Shown here: positions 35,964-44,679 of the stretch, one piece after another | How positions within the stretch are numbered: position 1 is the stretch's first letter | Layout: the number at the start of each line of letters is the position of its first letter | Assembly: GCF_001887355.1 (NCBI RefSeq) | Contig: NZ_MPIN01000008.1 | Span: 299,935 to 363,934, forward strand | Origin: Cystobacter ferrugineus | GTDB lineage: Bacteria > Myxococcota > Myxococcia > Myxococcales > Myxococcaceae | Direction of reading: 5' to 3' | Length of the DNA: 64,000 nt | Translations under genes and position numbers: made by a program | The notes under the pieces: model-generated | Told to the model about the DNA's origin: nothing | Database searches by the model: none | What the model saw: only the letters and a program-made list of their open reading frames with translations

Positions 35964-36172
35964 GCGCCTACCAGGGTCAGGGTTCATCCACCGGGGGGGG
36001 CTAGTATCCAGCAGACTCGGGTCCGGTCGCATCACCCCCACCCGGACGCGGCAGACCCCATCCATCAGCCAGAGGACAGCCCGCCACCACAGGTTAGCGC
36101 AAGTGCCCTCCGCTCGACAGTGGGGGGGCCCCCCCTGTGAGGACACTCCATCGGCAGTGCTAATCTTGAATC

Positions 36173-37543
36173 ATGGCGGACCTGGATAGCACCTTCCACA
36201 TCCTTCCCCACAAAGAACATACGCAGTCGCGGGATGTTCCCACCCGAGTACAGGTCTCTCCCGGAGTGCTCGCGGGGGAGTACGTGCTCAAGGCGGTACT
36301 GGCCTCCGGGGGGCACGGGGCCGTGTACGAGGCGGAACACCGCATCCTCGGCCGGCGCGCCGCGGTCAAGGTGTTGCATCCGCACCTGACGGATCAGGGC
36401 GAGATGCTGCAACGCTTCGTGCGCGAGGCGCGGGTCGTCAATCAGATCCGCCACCCGCACATCGTCGACGTGTACGACTTCGGCATGCTGCCGGATGGCA
36501 GTCCTTACTATGTCATGGAGCTGCTGCCGGGCCGCACGCTCAGCCAGCTCCTGCACGAGCGGGGACGTCTGTCGCCGGAGCGGGCACTCGCCTTCCTGGA
36601 GCCGGTGTGCGAGGCGTTGGAGGCGGCCCACCGCGCGGGCGTGGTGCACCGGGATCTCAAGGCGAGCAACGTGGCCGTGGTGTCCGAGGGCGAGCCCCCG
36701 GTGGTGAAGCTGCTCGACTTCGGCATCGCCAAGTTCATCCACCCCGAGCCGGGCCAGGAGGGGTTGACGATCGCCGGCCAGCGCCTGGGCACCTCGCAGG
36801 CCATGGCGCCCGAGCAGTTCCGCAGCGGCAACATCGGCCCCACCACGGACGTGTACGCGCTGGGCGTGCTGCTCTACCAGATGCTCACCGGCCACTACCC
36901 CTTCCAGTCCGATGACCGGCTGGAGGTGGAGCGCATGCACCTGGAGGCACCCCCGCCACGGCCGAGCACCGAGGCCCCCGTGCCGCCCGCGGTGGACGCG
37001 GTGGTGCTGCGCTGCCTGGAGAAGGAGGCCGAGCACCGCTACCCGGACGTGGACTCCTTCCGCACCGCGCTGCGCGAGGCGGTGATGCCCGCGTCCACCA
37101 CCCGGCTCACCTCCATCAGCCGCAGCGTGCGCGCCTTCGCCCTGCATGCCGAGGTGGTGCTCGAGGAGGGCGCCGAGGACGACGCCGCCTACGCCACCGT
37201 CTCCGAGGTGCTCGACGGGCTCGAGCAGGACCTGCGCGCGGCGGGCTTCGTGCTCGCCGTGCAGACCGGCATGGCGCTCTTGGGCGTGCGTCCGCTCGAC
37301 GAGCCGCCGCGCACGGGCGCGCGCGAGTTGCTGGAGACGGCGCACCAGCTCCACGAGCGGGCCCAGGCCCGCGCCCGGGGCACCCCCGTGAGCGTGCGCG
37401 CCTGCGTCCACGTGGGCCAGGTGGATGCCCGGCGCGGCCCCGAGGGCATCGACATCACCGGCGGCCCCCTGGCGGACATCGCCGGCTGGGTGGTGCGCGA
37501 CACGAACGGGCTGGGCATCACCCCCGCGGCCGCGCGCGCCTGA
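36173..37543 (+). CDS. Ser/Thr protein kinase with C-terminal degenerate nucleotide-cyclase-like domain
   Basis: A 456-residue soluble kinase. The kinase domain spans about 32-300: LASGGHGAVYEAEH, AVKVLHPHL (Lys), VVHRDLKASNVAVV (catalytic Asp near 161), LLDFGIAKF and GTSQAMAPEQF. The last about 135 residues fit the class III cyclase fold, with VRACVHVGQVDARRGPEGID and GGPLADIAGWV matching the second half of the family. The two metal-binding aspartates of active cyclases are absent, so it is more likely a regulatory domain. No membrane helix follows the kinase. TAATCT ends 6 bp before the ATG, close enough that the transcript might lack a leader. It is divergent from the FHA hybrid kinase gene. 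Confidence 0.93.
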   Translation: MADLDSTFHILPHKEHTQSRDVPTRVQVSPGVLAGEYVLKAVLASGGHGAVYEAEHRILGRRAAVKVLHPHLTDQGEMLQRFVREARVVNQIRHPHIVDVYDFGMLPDGSPYYVMELLPGRTLSQLLHERGRLSPERALAFLEPVCEALEAAHRAGVVHRDLKASNVAVVSEGEPPVVKLLDFGIAKFIHPEPGQEGLTIAGQRLGTSQAMAPEQFRSGNIGPTTDVYALGVLLYQMLTGHYPFQSDDRLEVERMHLEAPPPRPSTEAPVPPAVDAVVLRCLEKEAEHRYPDVDSFRTALREAVMPASTTRLTSISRSVRAFALHAEVVLEEGAEDDAAYATVSEVLDGLEQDLRAAGFVLAVQTGMALLGVRPLDEPPRTGARELLETAHQLHERAQARARGTPVSVRACVHVGQVDARRGPEGIDITGGPLADIAGWVVRDTNGLGITPAAARA

Positions 37544-37634
37544 CGTCCCCCGCTTCTCCCCCCCCGCTCCCTCCTTCTCGTGCGTTGAACGACGGGGTGT
37601 GGCCCCCGAGGGCCCCCCGTGTGTCCGCCCGCGC

Positions 37635-37652
37635 CTCGTACCGCGGTACGAG
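37635..37652. promoter_or_regulatory. perfect 18-bp palindrome CTCGTACCGCGGTACGAG
   Basis: Both halves match without a mismatch and without a spacer. It lies 92 bp after the kinase gene and 230 bp before the lipoprotein start. It looks like a dimeric repressor site or part of a hairpin; no T run follows, so a simple terminator is less likely. Confidence 0.5.
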
Positions 37653-37759
37653 ACGTAAACCCGCTAAATGTCAATTCCCCGTCATCCCGGCCTGCCCCGC
37701 AGTCCAGGTGTTTTCATCTAAACTAGAAATAATCGACTACATGAAGTTTCTCTTCTACG

Positions 37760-37788
37760 CGGCTTTATCTTTTGTCACAGTAAAGCCG
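37760..37788 (+). promoter_or_regulatory. inverted repeat in lipoprotein leader
   Basis: CGGCTTTA (37760-37767) and TAAAGCCG (37781-37788) are perfect complements across a 13-base loop containing TCTTTTGTCACAG. It lies about 95 bp before the lipoprotein start codon and would fold in its mRNA leader. Confidence 0.45.
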
Positions 37789-37882
37789 TGGAGAACAGGT
37801 TGTCGGGGTTTTTCCGAGAGTTCCCACGAAGGAGGAGTTGCTTCACCGAACATCCACATCCGTTTTGGGGGGGAGGAAGTCC

Positions 37883-38824
37883 ATGCTGATGAAGACCTTC
37901 GAGTCTCGGAGCAACGATGGAAGCACTGGCCTTACGGGATGGCGGTGGTGGGCGGGCATCCTGCTGGTATTCGTCATCGGGTGTGGACCCGGGGAGGAAA
38001 TCTCGGAAACGGAGACTGCCGAGCAGGCGCAACAGGAGCTCCTGCTGACCAACGGACTGAGCCTCAACGGACTGAGCCTCAACGGACTGAGCCTCAATGG
38101 ACTGAGCCTCAATGGACTGAGCCTCAATGGCCTCTCCACCACGAGCTTCCACAACTGGTTCCAGGTGAACGCGGCGCTGCGCGCCCAGGTGATGAAGTAC
38201 CTGGTGGAGTGCGCGGTGCCGGCGGGCTCGACGCGCACGTACACGGCTCCCAGCACCGGGACGACCTATACGTGGACGGGCGTGTTGGGACTGGCGCCCA
38301 GTTGGAGCAGCGGGCAGGCGGCCTCGACGGCGGAACTCCAGGTGGTGTCCGCGTGCCTGGCGGCGCACGCCAACAAGTACGGCCTGCACGTCACCGTCTC
38401 CCTGCGGGGCCTGGACGGAGCCAACAATGTGATCGCCACCACCTCGCAGGAGACCACCAGCCACACGCTGCGCGAGGCGTGCTTCTTCGGCAACCTCTTC
38501 GAGGGAAGCCTGGCCGTGTTCGGCGGCAATGACGGTCTGTCGCTCACGGCCCAGCAGAGCAGCCCCCGCGTATGCGGCCTGCCGGGCACGTCCTCCACCA
38601 CGTCGCAGTGCTCGCCCATGGTGTACGTGGGCAACTGCTCGACGTACTGCACCCGCGACAGCAGCAATACCTACTACACCACCTGCACCTACAACGGCGT
38701 CACCTACCGGCCCGTCACCACGCGGATGAAGCCGTCGGACATCGCCACCTGCGGCAACGGCGTGTGCGAGCAGACGGAGACGAGCGGCCTGCCCGCCTAC
38801 TGCTCCGCCGACTGCGGTAGCTGA
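37883..38824 (+). CDS. lipoprotein with NGLSL pentapeptide repeats, unknown function
   Basis: A 313-residue predicted lipoprotein. GGAGG lies 6 bp before the ATG. The signal has a long polar start, then WWAGILLVFVIGC (lipobox Cys). About 30 residues later comes LLTNGLSL with five tandem NGLSL units and a final NGLST, encoded by near-identical 15-bp repeats. The remaining about 230 residues form a Cys-rich body with eight or more cysteines, including an end segment ATCGNGVCEQTETSG and YCSADCGS that resembles the Cys-rich units of other myxobacterial surface proteins. I recognise no enzyme motif. The protein is probably anchored in the outer membrane or exposed; the repeats may act as a stalk. 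Confidence 0.82.
   Translation: MLMKTFESRSNDGSTGLTGWRWWAGILLVFVIGCGPGEEISETETAEQAQQELLLTNGLSLNGLSLNGLSLNGLSLNGLSLNGLSTTSFHNWFQVNAALRAQVMKYLVECAVPAGSTRTYTAPSTGTTYTWTGVLGLAPSWSSGQAASTAELQVVSACLAAHANKYGLHVTVSLRGLDGANNVIATTSQETTSHTLREACFFGNLFEGSLAVFGGNDGLSLTAQQSSPRVCGLPGTSSTTSQCSPMVYVGNCSTYCTRDSSNTYYTTCTYNGVTYRPVTTRMKPSDIATCGNGVCEQTETSGLPAYCSADCGS
38051..38125 (+). repeat. five tandem 15-bp repeats (AAYGGACTGAGCCTC)
   Basis: Units start at 38051, 38066, 38081, 38096 and 38111; the first three read AACGG and the last two AATGG, otherwise identical. A sixth, diverged unit follows. The array stays in frame and encodes NGLSL. Copy-number change would lengthen or shorten the protein without a frameshift. 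Confidence 0.95.
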
Positions 38825-38831
38825 GCGCGCC

Positions 38832-39584
38832 TCAGCGCACCACGCGCCGCAGGCGGAACACGTCCACGTCCACGCCCTCGGAGAAGTGGGCCAGGGGCGC
38901 CTCGGACGGGCGGGACAGGCCCGCGGCCGCCAGGAGCGTCTCCTCCAGGCCCTCCACGTCCGCGCCCCTCACCTCGTAGGGCGCGTGGTGCACCTGCCCG
39001 CGGTAGAGCTCGCCATGGGCCTGGGAGTAGAGGAAGTAGCGCTCGACGAGGAAGTGCTGGAGCGTGCCCGGGGTGGACGTGGACGCGGGCCCCCGCGGCA
39101 TGCACCGCACCGCGCAGGTGGCGGGCGCGGGCGGGGGCCAGCGGCGCTCGGAGCGGTAGGCATAGGAGGTGCCCCCGGGCGCGGCCGTCAGCTCCATGCC
39201 CGCGTAGTGGTAGGGCAGCTTGAACCACGCCCGGGCCAGCCGCACCGCGATGGCGTTGGCGGCCTCGAGGCTGAAGAACCAGACGCCCGGGTCACGCCCC
39301 TGGAAGTGCACGTACGTGCGCACGTTCGTCTCGTGGAAGTCCGACAGGAACCCCACCGCGGGCAGGCCCCGGGGCCGCACCCCGCGCATGGTGAAGGGCA
39401 CGAGCCCCACCCAGGCCCGGCCCTCGAAGGTGTCGAGCGTGAGGCCCTCGGGCAGCAGCGGTGCCACCTGCTCCACGGGCAGCGACCAGTGCAGGAAGAG
39501 CAGGTGGCGCCAGCTCTGGTACATCACCGGCCGCTCGTCCGGGCGGCGCGTGGGTGAGAGGCGATCGATGTCCGGCGGAGCCAT
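38832..39584 (-). CDS. DUF2071 / YqjF-family protein
   Basis: A 250-residue cytosolic protein of the YqjF-like family. Recognisable segments are YQSWRHLLFLHWSLP near the N-terminus, LLPEGLTLDTFEGRAWVGLV, PFTMRGVRPRG, and FHETNVRTYVHFQGRDPGVW followed by FFSLEAANAIAVRLAR. The fold is related to acetoacetate-decarboxylase-like proteins, but no activity is established for the family as far as I know. I chose the ATG at 39584; the longer open frame has a Gly/Arg/Pro-rich start typical of non-coding GC-rich DNA. The next gene on the same strand ends 11 bp upstream, so the two are probably cotranscribed. Confidence 0.85.
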   Translation of the reverse strand: MAPPDIDRLSPTRRPDERPVMYQSWRHLLFLHWSLPVEQVAPLLPEGLTLDTFEGRAWVGLVPFTMRGVRPRGLPAVGFLSDFHETNVRTYVHFQGRDPGVWFFSLEAANAIAVRLARAWFKLPYHYAGMELTAAPGGTSYAYRSERRWPPPAPATCAVRCMPRGPASTSTPGTLQHFLVERYFLYSQAHGELYRGQVHHAPYEVRGADVEGLEETLLAAAGLSRPSEAPLAHFSEGVDVDVFRLRRVVR

Positions 39585-39595
39585 GGGCGGCAACC

Positions 39596-40024
39596 TCACC
39601 CTCCCTGCGTGCGCGGAGGCGGCGGCAGGTCCGGGTCGATGCCGTGGGCGAGCCAATCCACCGCCTTGCTCTCCCACAGGGGCTCCTTCAACGCATCCAG
39701 GTAGCGCTCATAGGAGTAGACGCCCGTGGACTTGGCGATGCGGAGGATTTGAATCAACGCCACGGTGCTGTCCAACACCACCACCGAGCGCTGCATGCCA
39801 TGGGCGCGCAACCACACCATCGCCTCGCGGATGATCTCCTGGCTCTCGGGGGGATTGGACTTCTGGGTGCGTGAATCCACCAGCAACCCGAAGGGCCGCC
39901 CCTCGAGGCGAAGCACCCGGGCCTTCAAATCCTCGAACCACAGACGCGCCTCCGCGGGAATGATGTACCCGGGGGCGGTCGAGCGGAAACCATAGTCCGT
40001 GGCCACGTTCTGGGGGACAGGCAT
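39596..40024 (-). CDS. small SpoIIAA/STAS-like protein, unknown function
   Basis: A 142-residue protein with an alternating strand/helix pattern: YGFRSTAPGYIIPAEARLW, FGLLVDSRTQKSNPPESQEI and RSVVVLDSTVALIQILRIAK, ending AHGIDPDLPPPP. This resembles SpoIIAA-like proteins in which a strand ending in a short Asp/Ser loop is followed by a helix, but the match is by pattern only. Only the 3' 429 bp of a much longer open frame are taken as coding, because upstream the frame turns into a His/Arg-rich mirror of the transporter gene. The ATG has GGAG directly in front. It lies 11 bp before the YqjF-like gene. Confidence 0.65.
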   Translation of the reverse strand: MPVPQNVATDYGFRSTAPGYIIPAEARLWFEDLKARVLRLEGRPFGLLVDSRTQKSNPPESQEIIREAMVWLRAHGMQRSVVVLDSTVALIQILRIAKSTGVYSYERYLDALKEPLWESKAVDWLAHGIDPDLPPPPRTQGG

Positions 40025-40231
40025 CTCCGTGTCTCGTGTCGTCAAAGAAGGGAACCACGCACCAGGTTCTCCGGCCCGTGGGGGGGCGACTCTAGCGTGA
40101 ACGCTCGCGCCTCCGAAGGGTCGTGGGCCCCTCCACCGAGAACGCGAGTGCATCCAATGGCCCTGAAAAAGTCCAAGCGGTAGAGTGAGGGGTCGGCTGG
40201 ACGCACGCCAGCCCTCCCCCTGGAGTTCGGA

Positions 40232-41758
<1,527 letters not shown>

Positions 41759-41771
41759 CAGGTATGTCCGG

Positions 41772-42641
41772 CTACGGAGCGGCCGGATTCGCCTTCTCCG
41801 GAAGATGGTAGTCCGCGAACCACCCCTCGGGCGATTTCACGAACGCGAGGGAGTGGACGGACGGCTCACCGCGAGCGGGGTTCTCCTCGGCCCAACGTGC
41901 GAGCGCTTGGAGCCGGTCCGTCAGCGCACGGGGCTCGATTACTTCCTCGGAGTCGAGCAGATCGAGCGGAAGAGCATCCCAAGGGGGAGAAGACCGGCGG
42001 AGGGAGACCACCGCCGTGTCCCCGGAAACGCGTACCTCCGTGGCTTCGCATGAGACGAAGTGGGCCACGTCCTCGTAGAGATCCCGGCGGTCCAGTTCGG
42101 TGAACGGCGCCAGGAAGGGTTGCCTCCAAAGAAAGAGAAGATCCTCCCGCCGGATGAGAAGGGAGGAATCCACTCCAGCGGGAAGCCGCGAAGTCGCGGG
42201 GAAATCGAGCAGTTGATGCCGGCACAAAAAAGAGGCCAGATGGCGCAACTCCGCGTCCGTCTTCTGCGACTCTGATTCCCCGGACGCCCTCTTCTCCCAT
42301 GTGGCATACAGATTCTTGGGGAGGGCGCTGAAATCCGACGGCTGGACCTGGATGTTGAAGGTATAGTCAATCCAGGCAGGCCTTCCGCGATGAAAGATGG
42401 CCTCGCGCCGCAGCATGGACAGCGCCGTCACGATCCTGGCTTCTACTTCCGGAACGGTTTGGAGGACATGGCAGCGGGCGATGGTCCCTCGCGGCGTGAT
42501 GAGGCATTTGACACGCATCAGGGCTGGAGTGGAGTTCTCCGGCCGGCTCGCCTCGCGGCCAGCCGTGCACCCCGCCAGAATGAGTTGCGCCCCCAACAAC
42601 AATGCATAGCTCTTCCTCGCCAGACATGAAGCTCTCGCCAT
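41772..42641 (-). CDS. predicted lipoprotein with TonB-C-like segment, unknown function
   Basis: A 289-residue predicted lipoprotein. The signal is SYALLLGAQLILAGC (lipobox). Residues about 40-105 resemble a TonB C-terminal-like fold: MRVKCLITPRGTIARCHVLQ, then VEARIVTALSMLRREAIFHR and IDYTFNIQVQP. The following about 180 residues are unlike any family I know and contain no repeat or enzyme motif. An ATG at 42671 would add ten residues. The codon use is less GC-rich at third positions than that of its neighbours, which may mark a newer or less expressed gene. It converges on the peptide transporter gene. Confidence 0.7.
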   Translation of the reverse strand: MARASCLARKSYALLLGAQLILAGCTAGREASRPENSTPALMRVKCLITPRGTIARCHVLQTVPEVEARIVTALSMLRREAIFHRGRPAWIDYTFNIQVQPSDFSALPKNLYATWEKRASGESESQKTDAELRHLASFLCRHQLLDFPATSRLPAGVDSSLLIRREDLLFLWRQPFLAPFTELDRRDLYEDVAHFVSCEATEVRVSGDTAVVSLRRSSPPWDALPLDLLDSEEVIEPRALTDRLQALARWAEENPARGEPSVHSLAFVKSPEGWFADYHLPEKANPAAP

Positions 42642-42780
42642 GGCGAAGCATGCTACTCCATGCCCAAACATTCCCTGGAGTGGATTCTCGCCAGGAATGC
42701 CCGCACCAATCAGCCCGGACGACGGGGGGGGGGGCGCCAGCGGCTGAAGCCGGGCGTATCCCTCCCGCCGGGGCCATCAA

Positions 42781-43707
42781 CTAGAGGCGAGACAGCAAGA
42801 AGGCCAGGGAGTCGATGTCCGCGCCCTTCATGGCGCACGTATCCGGCGTCGAGCAGGTCGTCGCGGCCGTAGGCCAGGTCTGCGATTCGCCATCGAAACT
42901 GTGCTCGGCGTCTGGGTATGGCACGAACACCAGCTCATGCCCACTGCCCGGCGTGGAGCCGTAGGTGGACAGGGCCGTGGTCGCGCGGGATTTGCACTCC
43001 AAGAAGAAGTCGTCCTCGGTGCCGATGTTGAAACGCAAGTCATGGTGCGGCCGCCAGGTGCTGGCGTCCGGGGTGCCGAAGCCCAGCTTCGAACCACACC
43101 CCGGGTAGAACAGCACCGTCGTGCGGAAGAGGGTGTTCGTCGGCTTCTCCGCCGCCTCCACCATGGCCGCCTGCGCGCCATGGGACCAGCCCAGGAGGCC
43201 AATCCGCGTCGGGTCGATGCGACTGTCCGTCGCCAGCCAGGCCCGTGCCGCCTGGGCATCCAGCACACGGGTGGTATAGGAATCGACCCGCCCCGCGTAC
43301 TTCTTGCCCGAGCACTGGTCCTGCCACAGGGCGCTTTCCGAGTCAGGAACCGTGGAAGGCCTGCGCCGGGTGAAGCTGTCGACCGCCAGGGCGATGATGC
43401 CTTGCGACGCCAACTGCAAGCCCCACTTCTCCACCTGGTTCTGCAGGTTGGGGGTGCCATTGGAGTTGGTGGCACCCACGGCCCGGTTGGACCAGTAACC
43501 CGAGCAGCCATGCATCAGCACCACGGCCCGGAGGTTGTTCGAGGTCGAGTAGTTGGCGGGCCGGTAGAGCACGCCCGAGAGCTGTCCGGACTCCAGCGTG
43601 TTGTCGCCCGCGGGGCCCGGGAAGGTGACCAGCGTCACGCTTTGCGCGCTCGCGCTCGACGCGAACAGCGACACGGTGGCCAGCAACAACAAGGAAACAT
43701 GTTTCAT
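42781..43707 (-). CDS. exported dienelactone-hydrolase-like alpha/beta hydrolase
   Basis: A 308-residue exported hydrolase. The signal peptide is MKHVSLLLLATVSLFASSA. The body has the dienelactone-hydrolase layout: AVVLMHGCSGYW (oxyanion loop), IIALAVDSFTRR, then the nucleophile elbow GLLGWSHGAQAAM, with Ser where classical dienelactone hydrolases have Cys. The acid is probably in IGTEDDFF and the His in PDAEHSFDG. Six or more cysteines suggest disulfides in the periplasm or outside. Substrate is unknown; cleavage of an ester or a polymer is possible. GGAG lies before the ATG. A sigma-54-like promoter is visible 77 bp upstream. Confidence 0.85.
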   Translation of the reverse strand: MKHVSLLLLATVSLFASSASAQSVTLVTFPGPAGDNTLESGQLSGVLYRPANYSTSNNLRAVVLMHGCSGYWSNRAVGATNSNGTPNLQNQVEKWGLQLASQGIIALAVDSFTRRRPSTVPDSESALWQDQCSGKKYAGRVDSYTTRVLDAQAARAWLATDSRIDPTRIGLLGWSHGAQAAMVEAAEKPTNTLFRTTVLFYPGCGSKLGFGTPDASTWRPHHDLRFNIGTEDDFFLECKSRATTALSTYGSTPGSGHELVFVPYPDAEHSFDGESQTWPTAATTCSTPDTCAMKGADIDSLAFLLSRL

Positions 43708-43783
43708 GGGTGGGTCTCCTGGAGTGAGGGTGGAACGACAACGGCTGCATCGGCACTGTTCGGGCACACCGGGCCGCCAGAGG

Positions 43784-43800
43784 TGGCACGGGAGGTGCCA
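43784..43800 (-). promoter_or_regulatory. possible sigma-54 promoter for the exported hydrolase gene
   Basis: Read on the minus strand, TGGCACC-N4-GTGCC has the GG and GC doublets at the -24/-12 spacing expected of sigma-54 promoters and would start a transcript with a leader of about 65 bases. The site is palindromic (TGGCAC, five bases, GTGCCA), so it could equally be an operator, and it reads almost as well on the plus strand. Confidence 0.4.
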
Positions 43801-44009
43801 TTCGAGGTGACACGGATGTGCCACGCGGGGGAGGCGAACCCCATTGCCCTCGGGGGAAAGGCACGTCGGGAATGAGGAGAAAGTGATTTCATGGCCGATT
43901 CCTGGAGCGGACAGAGCAATCCCAATGCCAGGAACGCGCCGTGAGAGTGAATACACACACGCCTTGCAACCCGAAGGTATCTGGCGCGGACCTGGGCGCC
44001 ACCGTCCTG

Positions 44010-44072
44010 CTTCAACCGCGGAAGTCTCGCGTCAAGCGCCACGCGTCGAGCGTCCATCCGCCGCGGTTGAAG
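44010..44072. repeat. 12-bp inverted repeat flanking a 39-bp core
   Basis: CTTCAACCGCGG (44010-44021) and CCGCGGTTGAAG (44061-44072) are perfect complements. The core contains a further pairing of CGCGT with ACGCG, so the whole 63 bp can fold as a long imperfect hairpin. No similar copy was noticed elsewhere in the window. Confidence 0.6.
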
Positions 44073-44216
44073 AATTCACTCCACACCGTATCGTCAGGGT
44101 GATCGGCGGCCCCGCCTCGGCTGCCCGCTCAATCGCAGACGCACATGGTGGGGGACGTTGTCTTTATCGCGGCACCCGCTATCATCCGCTCCCCGATTAC
44201 CCCGAAAGGACCAGTC

Positions 44217-44627
44217 ATGGACGCCGCGAAGGCCCGTCAATTCTACGAGGAGAGCCTGAATACCCTTTACATCCAGCGCAACCTGGGGCGCCTGGCCGAC
44301 TTCTACGCCGCGAACGTCGTCACCCACCCCGCCTTTCCGGGACTGCCCCCTGGCATCCAGGGCTTCGAGCTGATGATCCGCTCCTTCCTGGACACCTTTT
44401 CCGACATCAGCTTCGACATCAAATCCTTCACCCAGGAGGGAGATACCTTCTCGTGCAACCTGATCATGAAGGCCAAGCACATCGGCAACTTCATGGGCAT
44501 CCCGGCCACCGGCCGCACGGCCGAGGTCGTGGACAACCTGCGCTGCCGGGTCGAGAACGGGAAGATCGTCGAGTACTGGAGCAACGTGGACACCCAGTCG
44601 TTGCAGCGCCAGTTGGGCGCGGCCTAG
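44217..44627 (+). CDS. SnoaL-like / NTF2-fold polyketide-cyclase-related protein
   Basis: A 136-residue protein of the SnoaL-like ester-cyclase group. The pattern ARQFYEESLNTLYIQRNLG, DFYAANVVTHPAFPGLPPG, GFELMIRSFLDTFSDISFD and FMGIPATGRTAEVVDNLRCR, ending IVEYWSNVDTQSL, fits the cone-shaped NTF2 fold. Relatives cyclise polyketides, but many stand-alone members have no known reaction, and there is no polyketide cluster here. GAAAGGA lies 7 bp before the ATG. It is followed by a strong hairpin and converges on the amidohydrolase gene. Confidence 0.82.
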   Translation: MDAAKARQFYEESLNTLYIQRNLGRLADFYAANVVTHPAFPGLPPGIQGFELMIRSFLDTFSDISFDIKSFTQEGDTFSCNLIMKAKHIGNFMGIPATGRTAEVVDNLRCRVENGKIVEYWSNVDTQSLQRQLGAA

Positions 44628-44642
44628 CAGGACGCTGAAGCC

Positions 44643-44663
44643 GGCCCCCTCCGTGAGGGGGCC
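44643..44663. terminator. bidirectional hairpin between convergent genes
   Basis: GGCCCCCTC (44643-44651) and GAGGGGGCC (44655-44663) pair perfectly across a 3-base loop, midway between the ends of the SnoaL-like and amidohydrolase genes. It would stop transcripts from both sides, though neither side has a long T run. Confidence 0.65.
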
Positions 44664-44679
44664 CCGTGTCCGCCCGGGC

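Larger units (their letters stand above)
37544..37882. other. 339-bp intergenic leader with palindromes and locally low GC
   Basis: No gene is supported here. The stretch from about 37660 to 37830 is clearly poorer in GC than its surroundings and holds CTAAACTAGAAATAATCG and TTTCTCTTC runs. It contains an 18-bp perfect palindrome (37635-37652) and an 8-bp inverted repeat (37760-37788), listed separately. It is the likely promoter and leader of the NGLSL-repeat lipoprotein gene. Confidence 0.6.
43708..44216. other. 509-bp divergent intergenic region
   Basis: No coding sequence is convincing in this stretch between two divergent genes. It holds a sigma-54-like promoter (43784-43800), further GTGCCA/TGACAC strings around 43811-43823, a long imperfect palindrome (44010-44072), and a purine-rich ribosome binding site just before the SnoaL-like gene. 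Confidence 0.6.

Noticed and set aside
33531..36140. An 869-codon plus-strand open frame opposite the FHA hybrid kinase
   Set aside because: His/Arg/Ala-rich shadow with no domain; the minus-strand gene is complete.
38051..38125. Possible CRISPR array
   Set aside because: Unit length is 15 bp with no spacers, in frame inside a gene.
37585..38532. A plus-strand open frame with QRTEPQRTEPQ repeats
   Set aside because: It is the out-of-frame reading of the NGLSL repeats and has no start signal; the lipoprotein frame has a ribosome binding site and lipobox.
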